A DNA stretch of 64,000 nt from Spongilla lacustris. Lineage: Eukaryota > Porifera > Demospongiae > Spongillida > Spongillidae. The position numbers were made by a program, and so were the translations under genes. Below the pieces are notes generated by a model. That model was not told where the DNA came from, ran no database searches, and was given only the letters and a program-made list of their open reading frames with translations. The stretch lies in contig OX442419.1 of assembly GCA_949361645.1 (NCBI GenBank), positions 3,640,706 to 3,704,705 on the forward strand, in the 5' to 3' direction. Position 1 is the first letter of the stretch, and the number at the start of each line of letters is the position of its first letter. Shown here in pieces: positions 1-11,574 of the stretch.

Positions 1-1760
1 ATATCTATGCCTAAAAGGCTCATGCAAAGCACACCATGTAGATACATACATGCAGCGTGCAATTTCTTACCTCTAAAGTAGCCACTGACATATATGTCCA
101 TATGTAGTACACGTAGTTTATATTCCAGGAAGCACATGCACCGTAGCCCATCTAAAAATAGGGCAACGACAAGACTTACGTTAAACACAAGTTACAATTA
201 CACCTCACAACTACAACCAAAATGGCTTATAAAGCATGCATTACTTTATTTTGAAATTGTACCATTGCTTACTACTATAGAGCATTAGCCAGTAGGTCCT
301 GACGCATGTTCAAATTGTGAGTAACTCTGGGTTCCAATATAGTTCCCAGAGGCAAGGCTCTCCACAGAAGGAATGGTGAACCTACAGGCTTAGAGACATA
401 TAGAGATGTTTATCTATTTATAACTAATATTATAACTTTATCAAAATTTTACAGTTGTTTATAATATAACAGTCCCAGCAGCTGGATATCAGAGCAAAGA
501 GCCATTACCTGCTTTGTGGAAAGTTCCAATGCAGTTCACTTCAGAACTAACACGTGCTCTCATGATCACCAGATAGCCAGTCCAGGTATACATGTATTTG
601 CGGAGTGTTGGTATAGGATCCTGAGTATTGGAATCACATTTAGGGCAGAAAGGGCATGACCCAAATGTATTTGTGAGAATATAACAAATGCCATACCAGG
701 AGTAAACCAAATACAAACCAGGCATCTATAGCTGTGCACTCACATCAAATGATTTGCAGAATAGGCACACATTTGGAAACCCTGGATGAACAAAATAGGC
801 TTGCCACCCAGCACAACTGTGGATAAATGAAAATCATTATATAAATATGCCACAGCGATATTTACCACATAAATTGTACCTGTTGACTGATAGCTACATG
901 TATGAGTTGATTCTTCCATTTCATGTTGGGGCTGATGATGCTGTTGTTTTGGTAGTATAAAGTGTCAACTTTTGAGTACTTTTGGGGCATGTATGTGCTC
1001 AGTGCAGTCGAATTAGGAGATCAAAACATTAGTTGAATCTTGCAACAGAAGATTAATAGTATCAGCTCCAACTGCCTCTACTTCACCTGAAAATAATTCC
1101 ACTGGTGTTAATCATACTGCTGCATGTATGTGCTCAGTGCAGTCGAATTAGGAGATCAAAACATTAGTTGAATCTTGCAACAGAAGATTAATAGTATCAG
1201 CTCCAACTGCCTCTACTTCACCTGAAAATAATTCCACTGGTGTTAATCATACTGCTGCATGATTGACGGACATGCATGCAGCAATGTGTGTACTCTCACT
1301 GTCTACTAGTGAACTAGCATGCACTGTCCGATCTTTGCCTTATGTATTCCTTTGTAGGCACTAAGGGTTAACTGGAGTAACTCTTGAAGACAGAATGGGT
1401 CATGTAAATGTTGATGTTCTCGTGGCTGCAGCTAAAAAAGAGTTGTTGCCCCCTCTCCCTTCGACTTTGCTGCCATCTTTTCCTTGTCACCTCTGCAGTA
1501 CTGAGCCAACATCACTAGAGAACTGCATAACTGAACAACACTTCTTCTGAACCACATGTGCCAACTCTTTGTGAGACACGAGTTTACAAGGAACATAAGT
1601 GCATACAAAGTGAAAATCCATGTTTGTCAGCTAAAAAAATCTGCCCAAGCTGGTCTACTCAGAAGAACACATATGTGGTATTCATTACTAGGCCATTCCT
1701 CAACCCCATCCAGGATTTGAAATGGGCAGGATTGGATGCTCAGCCGAAGCTATACAGTGA
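1..1760. repeat. Segmental repeat block A, copy 1
   Basis: This stretch aligns by eye along most of its length with 12480-14275. Shared landmarks include the segment after the GTAGTAC motif near 102 and 12545, the AGCAGCTGG/CAGCAGCTGG segments near 475 and 12890, and the tract around 1390-1510 matching 13880-14000. No convincing protein is encoded; the short open frames do not correspond between copies. A shorter third relative lies at 9785-10190. It looks like a duplicated repeat-rich segment or a long non-coding element. Confidence 0.7.
987..1260. repeat. Perfect 135-bp tandem duplication
   Basis: The unit beginning GTATGTGCTCAGTGCAGTCG at 991 recurs at 1126 with no visible change and ends at 1260. 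The two copies are adjacent and apparently identical. The related block at 13680-13780 has only one copy, so this is a recent local event or an assembly artefact. Confidence 0.9.
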
Positions 1761-2039
1761 TAGGTGAGCAGAACGTGCCTGGTATGTTCCATTTTGTGTA
1801 GATCAAATAAAAGACCACAACACACAGCTGCCTAGGTCAACTGGTGCCATGAAAATAACCAGTTTTGCCTACCCCTACTTTGATAGTGAATGCAGCTAAA
1901 TATAGCAAGGGTACAACTGTTAAACCTTGCTGGCCATTAGCCTCCTTCTAGCCCATAGTTTGCTCTGGCAACTGTTTTTGCGTCCTTTTCGTGCTTAGAT
2001 TGTTGGCTGTGGGGTTCTCTGAAGCCATCTGCCTGCAGA

Positions 2040-2520
2040 ATGAGCTAACTAGCTGGACTGATGTGGGGTGCACTGTAGCTAGCTTAATATTGTGGTATAC
2101 TCTTAACAGCAACATTTAGATCAAAAGCCACAGGTGTCAGTGCATGTCATCCATGCACCAGGAGTGAAATTCAAGCCACGATCAAATTGAGTCAAGACAC
2201 CAATGCTGGACACATCAATGATCTATATGTGCCCCCATGGAGGTCAACAGTAAGGAGTGATCACCGTAAATGTATACTGCATTTTGGAAGAGCACAGATG
2301 AATATGCCATGCATTAAAAAATGAGAGCTTGGCGAGACACAAGATTTATAATGTTTGGTGGGCAACCGGCTTCAACTGGTTTAGTGCACTCAAGGAAACC
2401 CAAGCAATGTAGGTGGGACTCTCTCAAAGTGCAATGCAGAAGTTATGCGGTTAAAGAGAGGGTGGTGGCACCAACAAGTGTTGGATCCTTAAGAAAGGAC
2501 CTGAAGCAGTATATTTAATG
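2040..2520. repeat. Dispersed repeat family B, fragment
   Basis: Parts of this stretch recur at 14285-14600 and 15905-16110. The clearest shared tract includes CCCCCATGGAGGTCAACAGT, at about 2230 and 15990. In the 15815-16111 copy the tract is open for 98 codons, and similar wording is kept across copies. It may derive from a transposon coding region, but I recognise no domain. Confidence 0.55.
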
Positions 2521-2703
2521 AAAAGAAAACAGAATGCCTAACAAATTGTAGTGCAATTAGACCTCACTTGACAAACAATCCAGAATGTTCGAGATGTGGG
2601 TGTGGCATGGGCATGGGGTGTACTTTAACCAGGATGATTGTGCTGTATCTCGTGTATTTTGGTGAATTGTATTATATTCTCAACTGTGAACTATAGTTTA
2701 CAT

Positions 2704-2722
2704 TGGCGTAGTCGGCAGGATC
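2704..2722 (+). other. Primer-binding-site-like motif
   Basis: The sequence TGGCGTAGTCGGCAGGAT resembles the TGGCGnnGTCGGnAGGAT motif often found just inside the 5' LTR of Ty3/gypsy elements. It lies about 90 bp before the first Gag-like frame, which fits the expected spacing. The 5' LTR would end near 2703. I could not find a matching 3' LTR. Confidence 0.5.
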
Positions 2723-2808
2723 TATGGAACAGGGTGAAGCTAGAACGCAGGCTCTTGAAGGTTGACGTTCCTATGGCAAGGCATGCAGAAGAGGCCTAAG
2801 GATTGCCG

Positions 2809-3421
2809 GAACCTTACAGTGGTGAGAAAGACTTCGAAGAGTGGGCAGACCACTTTGAAAACGTAGCAGCGATTAACGGCTGGAATGAGAATGCAAAACT
2901 TGCTTGGTTGAAAGTGCGACTCAGGCGCAGACGGTAGTGTTCAAGTGAGCAAGCGGGAACTGTAAATGATGGAGTTCCAGGTATGGAGAAAGGAAAAGGA
3001 GGACTGGGCATTTTCCGACTTACAAATGGAAGCCCGTGATCGCCTGCCACTAAACCACTTACTAGACCAGATCATGGACCATCAGATCAATTTTGCTGTG
3101 AAGCAGAGATGCCCAAAGACTCTGGATGAGGCCGTGGCTGCAATTCTCGAGATGAAGTTGTACCGGACACCTTCAGCAATAAATGTTGGGCAGGTGATAT
3201 CAGATAAGCACTCGACCCCATCAGCTATGGAAGAGGCAGTAGTATGTGCTGTTAGAGCTCTGTCCAAAGGGTATAAGCATGAAACGAACACAAGCATTAG
3301 GATCGGAGACAACAAGAACCACTTAGAAAAGCTGCAGGGTCAAATGAATGGACCATTTAAATGGATGGCGGTGATGATACCACACCAAGCCCCACAAGAC
3401 CAACCGACCATGGAGGAATAA
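2809..3421 (+). pseudogene. Gag-like fragment of the Ty3/gypsy relic
   Basis: The frame from 2809 reads a Gag-type opening (YSGEKDFEEWADHFE), continues through a tryptophan-containing helical stretch, and breaks near 2935. A second frame from 2966 carries on with LDQIMDHQINFAVKQRCPKT and a helical segment typical of retrotransposon Gag. There is no CCHC zinc knuckle. The 3' end (about 3300-3421) matches non-coding repeat sequence at 7146-7260, so it is probably fused to unrelated sequence. The position right after the primer-binding-like motif supports the Gag assignment. Confidence 0.65.
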
Positions 3422-3599
3422 TGCAAGATCCAGTAGACTTCACCAAAAAGATTGGGTCTCATAGCAGAAGCCCCCAAGCTACCTTACACTGAACAGTTCA
3501 CATTTCAAAGCGTTGACAAAGAGGCCTATTAGAGGACCAAGCTGACTTAAAAGTACTGTTTAGGGAGTAAACAGGGGTTAATGGCCTGTGGTAAACCAC

Positions 3600-3990
3600 C
3601 TGGGTAGCGTTGGCCCGCGCAGTGTCTTGTGTTTGTATTTGTGCTGGTCATCAATTTCATGATTCTGGTGGTGGTAGGGGCCCTGCGGGCTAGTCCCTTC
3701 CCGGCAACCCAAGCCTGGACCAGCGTCCTGGCCTTGGTACACAGAGCACCCAGTGGGTGGTCAGCATCACCCCTGGTCTCTGTTGCCAGTCATCCCAAAC
3801 CTGGCCGACTGAAACCAGCGTCTCAGTTCAGTCACTGGGGTCCACAGTGGCTGGGTGACTAGTGTCACTGCCAGCCACACCCTGCGGCCAGGGTATTGGG
3901 AGGGGGGGGACTCAGGCCTAGTGGGGGCCCTTGCCTACTACCCCTATTTCTCGCCAATCCATCAAAGGGTTTGAGCTAGATGGCGATAAG
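3600..3990. other. GC-rich segment of unknown origin inside the retroelement
   Basis: About 300 bp is clearly richer in G and C than the surrounding retroelement and has short internal similarities (CCAG, CTGG and CAGTGGG words). It contains a 77-codon open frame with no recognisable domain. It may be an inserted fragment from another element. I see no gene in it. Confidence 0.35.
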
Positions 3991-4304
3991 GGTTAAGAGC
4001 TGAGCATTCTCTGCAGGGTGGTTACCAAGGAGTGAATTAAATGTGGGCAAAGCGACAGTGATGGCATCAACTGGTGTTGGATCCTTACGAAGGACCTGAA
4101 GCTGCGTATTTGTGGATTGTCATATTTCAATGCCAGCTTGGAACAATGAGTGCTGTCCATCCTGGAACAAAGCATATCAGGGAGCATGATGGATTAAGTG
4201 TCCAGGTGGACCAGGACCCAGGTGTCTCTGGCTGCAGGTCAGCGTTTGACCACAGGGGATAATCAGATGATTAGGAGAAGGAACTAAAGATATTCACTCC
4301 TTTC

Positions 4305-4990
4305 TCTGCAGGGACTTCACCAAAAAGATTGGGTCTAATAGTTAAAGCCCCCAAGCTACCTTATACTGAACAGTTTACATTTCAAAGCATTGATAAAGAG
4401 GCCTAGTGGAGGACCAAGCTGATTAATAATACTGAGTGCCCAAAAAACTGTCTGTTTTGATCAAGCAATGAGTGCCATGATAAGGTTTCAGCTATTCAGC
4501 TCCTAAAATATGGTGGGGTGATGTAAGCCGTTTGTCCCCTTGAAGATGTCCCTCTTGGCTGCAGAAGTAAGGCCTCTATTAAGCAACCTGGAGCTGTTCC
4601 ACTAATAATCATTAAGCTTCTCCATATAGGATATTTTCCTGCCACTCATCCTACAACAATTAGTAGAATCTAAGTAGTCATAGCACATGAGGGATCTCCA
4701 CTACAAGAAGCATTGATCACTAGGAATAGGCCACTTCAAGTGGAGATGATGTAATAGCAGATGGAGCTCAGCAAAGTACCTGGTAGGAGGCAGAGAAGAG
4801 GCTGCTAAAACCATTGTAGTCATTACAGGGAGTGATAAGGCAGGTATAAACTATGGGACGCAACAGACGAAAACAGCTGGTATGGATCAAAGCAGATTGG
4901 CAGGCTTGCTTCCATCCATATCCATTGAGTTTAAATGAACTAATGGAAGGAAGGGGGTTTCCTTGAGTACACTAAACCAGTAGAAGCTGC
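4305..4990. repeat. Dispersed repeat family C, copy 1
   Basis: This segment aligns with 8003-8620. Both open with GGGACTTCACCAAA, contain GAGGCCTAGTGGAGGACCAA, then a shared tract with TAAGCCACTTGTCCC-like wording, and end near a GGAGATGATGTAATAGCAGA block. Copy 1 replaces the part of the retrotransposon where protease and N-terminal RT would be expected. No protein is recognisable. Confidence 0.7.
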
Positions 4991-5760
4991 CTAGTTTAGC
5001 TCAATGATGTAGTTGTGACTGGTAAGAATTTTGAGGACCATCTGCAGAACCTAAAGTATGTGTCTAAAACTCAACCTAAGCAAATGTAAATTCAGCAGAC
5101 AAGAAGTTACGTTTCTCAGCCATGTGGTGTCTACCCACGGAGTTGCTGTTGATCCTGCCAAACTCATCAAGGTCATGTCTTGGCCTCATCCCCAGTGCAA
5201 GCGCGATGTGCAGCAATTCCTAGGAATTGCCAGTTACTACCGTCGGCTCATTAGGGGCTTTGCCATGATTGCCAGGCCCCTGCACAACCTGACAGAGAAG
5301 ACGGTTACCTTCAACTAGACAGAGGAGTGTGAATCATTGTTTCAGAAGCTGCGTCTCAAATTGGTGTTCCCACCAGTACTGGCCTTCCCAGATCATTCCA
5401 GAGGTTTCATCTTGGATACAGATGTGAGTAACACTGGAATTGGTTGTGTGCTGTCCCAGGCGCAAAACGATGGATCTGAGCGTGTCATTGCCTATGGCAG
5501 TCAGGTGCTCTCAAAGTCCGAAAGGAATTACAGTGTCACAAGGCAGGAGCTATTGGCAGTTGTGTATTTAACACAGCAGTTGCGACCATACCTTCTCGGA
5601 AAGCATTTTACCCTCTGATCTGACCATGGATCATTAACCTGGCTACGGAACTTCAAGGGACAGCTGGCTTGCTAGATAGAGGAGTACGACTTCACCATTA
5701 TCCATTGTCTTGGACTGAAGCATAACAATGCAGATGCACTGTCCCACATGCCCTGCCAAC
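4985..5760 (+). pseudogene. Reverse transcriptase C-terminus and RNase H of the Ty3/gypsy relic
   Basis: The YxDD-type motif itself is lost, but the following region is clear. A LNLSKCKF segment is followed by a connection region with FLGIASYYRRLI, then an RNase H domain. The RNase H domain begins with LDTDVSNTGIGCVLSQ, carrying the first catalytic Asp, and continues with SKSERNYSVTRQELLAVV, carrying the catalytic Glu. The final part (HCLGLKHNNADALSHMP) is the usual gypsy RNase H tail. In-frame stops occur at about 5316, 5617 and 5672, so no functional protein can be made from this copy. Confidence 0.85.
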
Positions 5761-5989
5761 AGTGTGGGAGACCAAGAAGCAACAGTACCCCTTGAACGTC
5801 AGATGAAGAGATGCAGAAGCTGCAGCTGGATGACCCAGTGATTGGCCCGATGTTGCGCCACTTTCAAGATGACAACGTGCTGCTCACAGTCACCACAAAC
5901 ACAATGATTATTTGATCAATGGCTTTGTTTGGAACTCAGGAATGGGGTCCTAGGAGGACGGTTTGTGAGCTTTGATGACTCCGAGTGGT

Positions 5990-7085
5990 TCCAGTTAAAT
6001 TTCATTGTCCCGCATTCTTTGCAGAACCAGATCCTGTAGGAGCTACATGGGGTGTGGCTTGGAGATACTTTGGAGAGGAGAAGACAATGTGTCTGCTTCA
6101 AGCCCATTTGTATTGGCCAGGACAGTAGGTGGATGTTCGAAATTGGTGCCGCATATGTCCCATATGCGCCACTAAGAAAAATCCTACTGCAAGGCAAAAG
6201 GGGCCCACTGGGGACCATTCAAGCAGGCTACCCAATGCAGATTGTGGCTGTTGACATCCTAGGACCACTGTCTAATTCCAAAGAAGGCAATGTGTCGTGA
6301 CCGCTGATTACTTCACCAGGTGGGTGAAGCCATACCACATCCCTAACCAGGAGGCTGTCACAGTCGCCCAGAAACTGGTGAATGAGGTGTTTTGTCACTT
6401 TTCCACCTCAGAACAGCTCCATTCAGACCAAGGCCACCAGTTTGAGTCGGACTTGATAGCTGAGGTGTACAGGATCTTAGAAGTCCACAAGATACATGTA
6501 CGTACCACTCCTTACCATCCTCAGAGAGATGGGCTGGTAGTGCGCTTTAACCGCACACTACTAGACATACTGGCTACCACAACAACAAAAGAACAACCCA
6601 GTGACCGGGACAGCCACATACGGAGACTATGTCTGGCCTACAACAGCAGCATTCAGGTAACCACTGGCTACACTCCATTTTTCTTTATGTTCGGTCATGA
6701 AGCCTACCTCCCACTAGACCTGATGTACCATTTTGAGTGACACATTATAGCCTGCCACCCACAGTGAGTACATTTACAGTGAGTACATTGTATGCCACCA
6801 GGATGAAAGGCAGCATAGAGAAGGCTGATGAGAGAAAGGTTTGGCTAGAAACAGCTTGCACAAAAGCAGTTATGTGACAAGAAGTGTCATGGAGAGATCC
6901 TTATGCCCCAGGAGATCTGGTCTGGTTACACTCCACCGTGGTCCCCCGAGGGAAGTCTAGGAAGTTGCACCACACCTGGACAGGCCCTAGGATGGTATTC
7001 GAGAGGATTGCTGACCTTACGTAACATTTGCAGGATTGTAATAACCACTGGTGAAAAACTGCAGTACATTTTGATAGGTTGAAGC
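5990..7085 (+). pseudogene. Integrase region of the Ty3/gypsy relic
   Basis: The integrase core follows a degraded zinc-binding segment. The first catalytic Asp sits in VAVDILGPL and the second in HSDQGHQFES. The third position, normally Glu in a GxxERFNR-like motif, reads Val (GLVVRFNR), so the catalytic triad is broken. A stop near 6298 separates the first Asp from the rest. A post-core segment with PGDLVWLHS and a GPRMVFERI-like motif resembles the GPY/F module. Later stops end the frame around 7020. Confidence 0.85.
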
Positions 7086-7379
7086 TCTGTCCAGAGGGTG
7101 AATCAACCACAAGCAAACGTACATGCGAAATTGCCTAAACCTAGGAGACAACAAGAGCCAGTTAGGAGAGCTGTAGGGCTAAATGAATGGATCATATTAC
7201 TGGATGGTGGTGATGATACCACACCAAGCCCCACAAGATCAACCAACCATGGAGCAACAACGCAAGATCCAGTAGACTTCACCAAAAAAGATTGGGTCTC
7301 AGAGCTAAAGTCCCCAAGCAACCTTATACAGAATCAAAGCATTATTAAAGAGGCCTAGTGGAGGACCAAGCTGATTAAC

Positions 7380-7760
7380 ATTGTGGGCAAAGAGATAGCG
7401 ATGGCATTAACAGGTGTTGGATCCTTAAGGAAGGGTCTGAAGCTGTGTCCTTAGGATAAAAAGCAGAATGACAAACATATTAATATCAGGGCCAACCGTG
7501 GCAGAAGGAGCAGATGGTATTTGATGTAGCTACAGGAATCTTGCAGCTAAGGATTTTGGACAATAAGAGTTGCCAAGTGGCTTTTATATCGGGGGCTAGT
7601 CTAGAACAAAGAAGACACTTAACCTTAGTTAGCTATTTGAATTTTTCATAAACACCACACAGAATAGAATTGGCAATGTTTCCAAAGTGAATGGAATTTT
7701 CTCTGTGACCCACAAGTTGCACAAGACGTTAATGGGTGTCTGAACTGTCTGCCTTTGCTC
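7380..7760. repeat. Dispersed repeat family D, copy 1
   Basis: This stretch aligns with about 14515-14890. Shared wording includes GTGGGCAAAGAGAT, a GTTGGATCCTTAAG-like block, AACATATTAATATCAGGGCC, and the tail around CTTAACCTTAG. Shorter relatives are at about 2480 and 4075. The copies are non-coding as far as I can see and surround the retroelement fragments, so they may be parts of one larger, broken element. Confidence 0.65.
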
Positions 7761-8002
7761 TTTGTTTACACTTCAGTAGCATCATCTGTTTTAGTCTAGC
7801 TTCTTCTGAGTTCTCACTTGTTACTAAATGTAGGGTGTTTGCAAGATACTGTCAATGGCTGGCCTTGATCTGGCAAAAATAAAACCCAGGGTGGAACATA
7901 AAAGCTAGAACAGAGATGGAAGACTGTCTATATCTGGTGTGTTTTCTATAAATATGATGGGGGTGCGAAACAGACCTAGAATTTGAGACAAATATCTAGA
8001 TC

Positions 8003-8620
8003 AGGGACTTCACCAAAGATTGGGTCTCATAGCAAAAGTCCCCAAGCTACCATGTACTGAAGAGTTCTCACTTCAAAGCATTATTAAAGAGGCCTAGTGG
8101 AGGACCAAGCTGATAAATAATACTGAGTGCCCCTCAAACTATCTGTATTGACCTAGCAATGACTGGTCAGGTGTATGCCACTGGCCTGATAAGGTGTCAG
8201 CTATTCAGCTACTACATGTAAGATACTGTGGGGTGATGTAAGCCACTTGTCCCATTGAAGATGTCCCTCTTGGCTTCAGGAATAAGACTTTAATTAAGCA
8301 ACCTGAATTACTCTTGAGCTGTTCCACTTAAAAATCATTAAGCTTCCCTATGTACGATATTTCCTGCTACTCAACCTACAACACTTAGTAGAATCTAAGT
8401 ATTCATAGCACACGAGGGGTCTGCACTATAGGAAGCATTGAAGTGGAGATGATGTAATAGCAGATGGAGCTCAGCAAAGTACCTGGTAGGAGGCAAAGAA
8501 GAGGCTGCTGAAACCATTGTAGTCATTACAGGGGGTGATAAGGTGGGTATAACTATGGGAGGCAACTAAGGAAAACAGCTGGTATGGAAATGGGTGGGCT
8601 TTCTTCCATAAGCAAATTAA
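8003..8620. repeat. Dispersed repeat family C, copy 2
   Basis: This is the second copy of the segment at 4305-4990, in the same orientation, with small insertions and deletions. It includes GAGGCCTAGTGGAGGACCAA and the GATGATGTAATAGCAGATGG block. It lies just outside the recognisable retroelement coding region. Confidence 0.7.
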
Positions 8621-9300
8621 TTCAGTTTAATTCAATATAGTGATGACACTTACACAAGCTTATTTAGTTTACATAAGACATAAGAATGCCCTCGAACTGG
8701 TATGAGTGAATGCCTGTTTGCTTCCCATTCACACATGCACCTAAAACCATATGTACATGTACATGCATTCACACACATCGCAATGTAAATACAGATTAGG
8801 TACACACATACACTTGAGGCAACCTGAATTCTTCTACATTGTAATTAATATAAACGGGTTATTATCACATATTATAGATGAGTATAAAATTGATTCATTG
8901 TTGTACACAAAAACTCACTGTGAGCAGATTAGCCATTAAACTGTAATCTAATCATGGGGCCCCACGGTTGCATCATGGAGTGAGAATGAGTAGTTGCTAG
9001 TGATAGAATCAGAATGAGCATTGTTGTGTGTTTTCTTCTGCATACTATGTGTGTGTGTAAGCATACAGCTTACTTCCTTTCAAAAGTTGTTTACTGTGGT
9101 CCAGCCAAGGTGGGCACACATGTTGGAGTTGCCAAAGTAACTGTTCTAGACCAGGAAGATGTTCACCAGGGGTGACCAGAGATCTCCTGCACCTTGGCTG
9201 CAAAGTTGTGAGATCAAGTAACTTTCCATCTAAATTCATTCTATGTCTTCATATATGTCCACAGGCACACACACGCACACAGTATGATCCATGTTCAGGG
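8621..9300. other. AT-rich stretch; weak third copy of repeat E at its end
   Basis: No gene is seen in 8621-9040. From about 9040 to 9240 the sequence is a diverged relative of 10410-10550 and 11950-12110: it shares TTTCAAAAGTTGTTTA, GATGTTCACCAGGGG and AGAGATCTCCTGCA. Confidence 0.5.
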
Positions 9301-9317
9301 ATGTAAACAAACTACAT

Positions 9318-9762
9318 ATTATGTTAATAAATCAAAGAAATGAAAATTAACAAAAAATCAATCAATACTTCCCGATAACACCTAATATAAAGCATACCAT
9401 TTTAGAGGCATCCAAAAGCTCCAACATTTCCTTGAACATTTAATAACGTGCAAAATTTATTAATAAATTCAAACCACTAATTTAAGATACAATGGCCCTT
9501 AAATCAAGTACATGCTACATTGCAAAAATCTAAAAAATCAAGATTTCTAAACAGAAGTAGTTAATTAAAAACAATTTGTAGCTATTAACTAACCACCCAC
9601 CCTACATTTATTAAAATTAATAATATTTAATTGAAATGAATGGTTCTTGAAAATTATCCATATTAATTATTATTATTTCACCAGCATGGGCAGTTAGAAA
9701 TTTTAACAACAATTACCAGTTAATTAACTGCTTGTGGTTAATTTATATACAATTTTCCTTGT
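9318..9762. mobile_element. Relic of the CAGGGTGTTTC MITE family
   Basis: The internal sequence matches the MITEs at 10765-11337 (opposite orientation) and 37113-37769 (same orientation). Shared words include TTCCCGATAACACCT, GAGGCATCCAAAAG, TCAAACCACTAA and AACTAACCACCCACCCTACA. The left terminal repeat is missing and the right one is cut after TTTTCCTTG. This looks like an old truncated copy. Confidence 0.75.
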
Positions 9763-9784
9763 ATGTGTATACTTAAATCAATTA

Positions 9785-10190
9785 TTTCTTACCTCTATAG
9801 GATCCATTGACATATCTGTCCAATATCAGGAAGCACATGCACATGCCTATAGGTATTACATTTTGTCTTCTTACCATATTCATTTTGAAATTGTAACACA
9901 GCTTAGTGGTATTGAGCAATAGCTGATGCATTTTCAAAGTGTGAGTAACTCTGGGTTCCAATACCAATCACAGAGGAATAGTGGGAATGGTGAACCTATA
10001 GCTTTACGTAGAGAGACCTAATATTTTATAGTTATTTGATCAACCAACAATTATATAACAGTGCCAGCAGCTGGACATCTCAATGAACGAACAGGGAAGA
10101 GCATTACCTGCTTGATGCACCAATACAGTCCATTTCAGTGTCAACACTTGCTCTCATGATCACCAAATAGCCAGTAGTTGCTAGAGATAC
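9785..10190. repeat. Segmental repeat block A, truncated copy 3
   Basis: This aligns with about 65-560 and 12500-13010: TTTCTTACCTCTA at the start, CAGGAAGCACATGCAC, then CTCTGGGTTCCAATA and the CCAGCAGCTGGACAT tract. It is shorter than the other two copies through internal deletions. Confidence 0.6.
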
Positions 10191-11490
10191 AATCTGTATG
10201 AGTAGCATTCAGTATTGTGTGTTTTCTTTTGCATAGTATGTGTGTTGGTGAGCATATGTACATGTACGTGCATGAAAGATACAGTGTATGTCAGTGTAAT
10301 TGGCACATGTGCATACACGTGGTTGTGTTCGCATGCATGTGCTAAAAAAAAGGACAAGTGAGGGGAAAGTTAACAGCCATCCAAAAAAATCCAAACTTGC
10401 TTACCTGTTTGGATACGTTTCAAAAGTTGTTTATTGTGGTCCAAGGAGATGTTCACCAGGGGTGGCCAGAGATCTCCTGCATCTTGAGTGGGCAGGCTGC
10501 AAAGTTGGGAGATAACATGACATTCCGTCTAATTCATTCTGAAGCTTCATAACATAAGTATGTGTACACATATGTCCACACACATGTACAGGGATACGAT
10601 ACATGTAGAGGAAGCCTTGATATATCAGAGGTATCTAGATTACAGTTTTTGTCAAAGGGTGAGCATGGAGCATTTTGAAGTGTTTGTTGGATATAAATAA
10701 ATAGCTATACTAGGCCTTACATCACCAAGGTTTCTACTCTACTTCCTAACACATTTAGCCTATACAGGGTGTTTCACAATCAAGGAAAATTGTTTATAAA
10801 TTAACCACAAGCAGTTAATTAACTGCTGATTGTTGTTAAAAGTTCTAACAGCAAAAATATTATCTTTAATGGTTAATTAATGTTAATAAAAGTCCCAAGA
10901 CCCCTATTCATTTCAATGAAATAGTATGTATGTTAATAAATATAGGGTTGGTGGTTAGTTAAAAGCTGCAAACTGTACTTAATTAACTGCTTCCATTTAG
11001 AAGTTATTCAAAGTTGAAATCTTGATTTTTTTATTTTCGCAATGTACTTGATTTTGAGGGCCTATGTATCTTGATTTAGTGGTTTGAATTTATTAACAAA
11101 TTCAGCCAAGTTGATATATTCAAGAAGATATGAATGCCTCTAAAAGGATATGTTTTAATTAGGTATTATCTGAATTCGTTTTCGTTAATTTAAATATTTG
11201 ATTTTATTTAATTGATTATTTATTATGTTTACATCAACATTTAAGCTCACCTTAATGGAGCATTTATCAACAACTTTAAGTTAATAACTACTTGTGGTCA
11301 ATTTATAAACAGTTTTCCTTGATTTTGAAACACCCTGTAGAAACCACTTACCTACACAACACAACTACATCTTATCTATACAACACACATTCATAGATTC
11401 AGCCCCACCCCCATGTCATGATGTAATTTGTGAAGGGTTGCATATGTAAGAGTCAACCTGGCTAGAAGCACTTGTAGGTCAGAAGAGGTC
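10050..11490. repeat. Tandem segmental repeat E, copy 1 (split by a MITE)
   Basis: 10050-10764 plus 11338-11490 matches 11575-12465 closely: the same GGACAAGTGAGGGGAAAGTT, AAGTATGTGTACACATATGT-like and CATGATGTAATTTGTGAAGG words in the same order. The 573 bp between the two halves is a MITE that copy 2 lacks. A more diverged partial relative lies at 9040-9240. Confidence 0.85.
10765..11337. mobile_element. 573-bp MITE with CAGGGTGTTTC terminal inverted repeats and TA target site
   Basis: The left end reads TA|CAGGGTGTTTCACAATCAAG and the right end is its inverted counterpart, CCTTGATTTTGAAACACCCTG|TA. Subterminal sequence is also inverted (AACCACAAGCAGTTAATTAA against AATAACTACTTGTGGT). The TA flanks and terminal sequence suggest the Tc1/mariner group. 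No transposase is encoded. The duplicated neighbour at about 12318 has the empty site, GCCTAT joined directly to TGAAACC, which confirms the boundaries. Confidence 0.93.
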
Positions 11491-11574
11491 CCTAATAAAA
11501 AGCATAGCATAACCATATATAGAGATGTTCATGTATTTATGCCTAATATTGCAGTTGATTTACAGACCCCCTAT

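Larger units (their letters stand above)
2704..7380 (+). mobile_element. Decayed Ty3/gypsy-type LTR retrotransposon
   Basis: In order, this interval holds a primer-binding-like site, a Gag-like segment, the C-terminal part of reverse transcriptase, RNase H, a zinc-binding/integrase region and a short post-integrase region. That order (RT-RH-IN) is the Ty3/gypsy arrangement. Reading frames are broken by stops and shifts, and most of the protease and N-terminal RT is missing. Repeat-family sequence at about 4305-4990 takes its place. Direct repeats at 3300-3545 and 7146-7378 suggest internal rearrangement. The copy is not autonomous. Confidence 0.85.
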
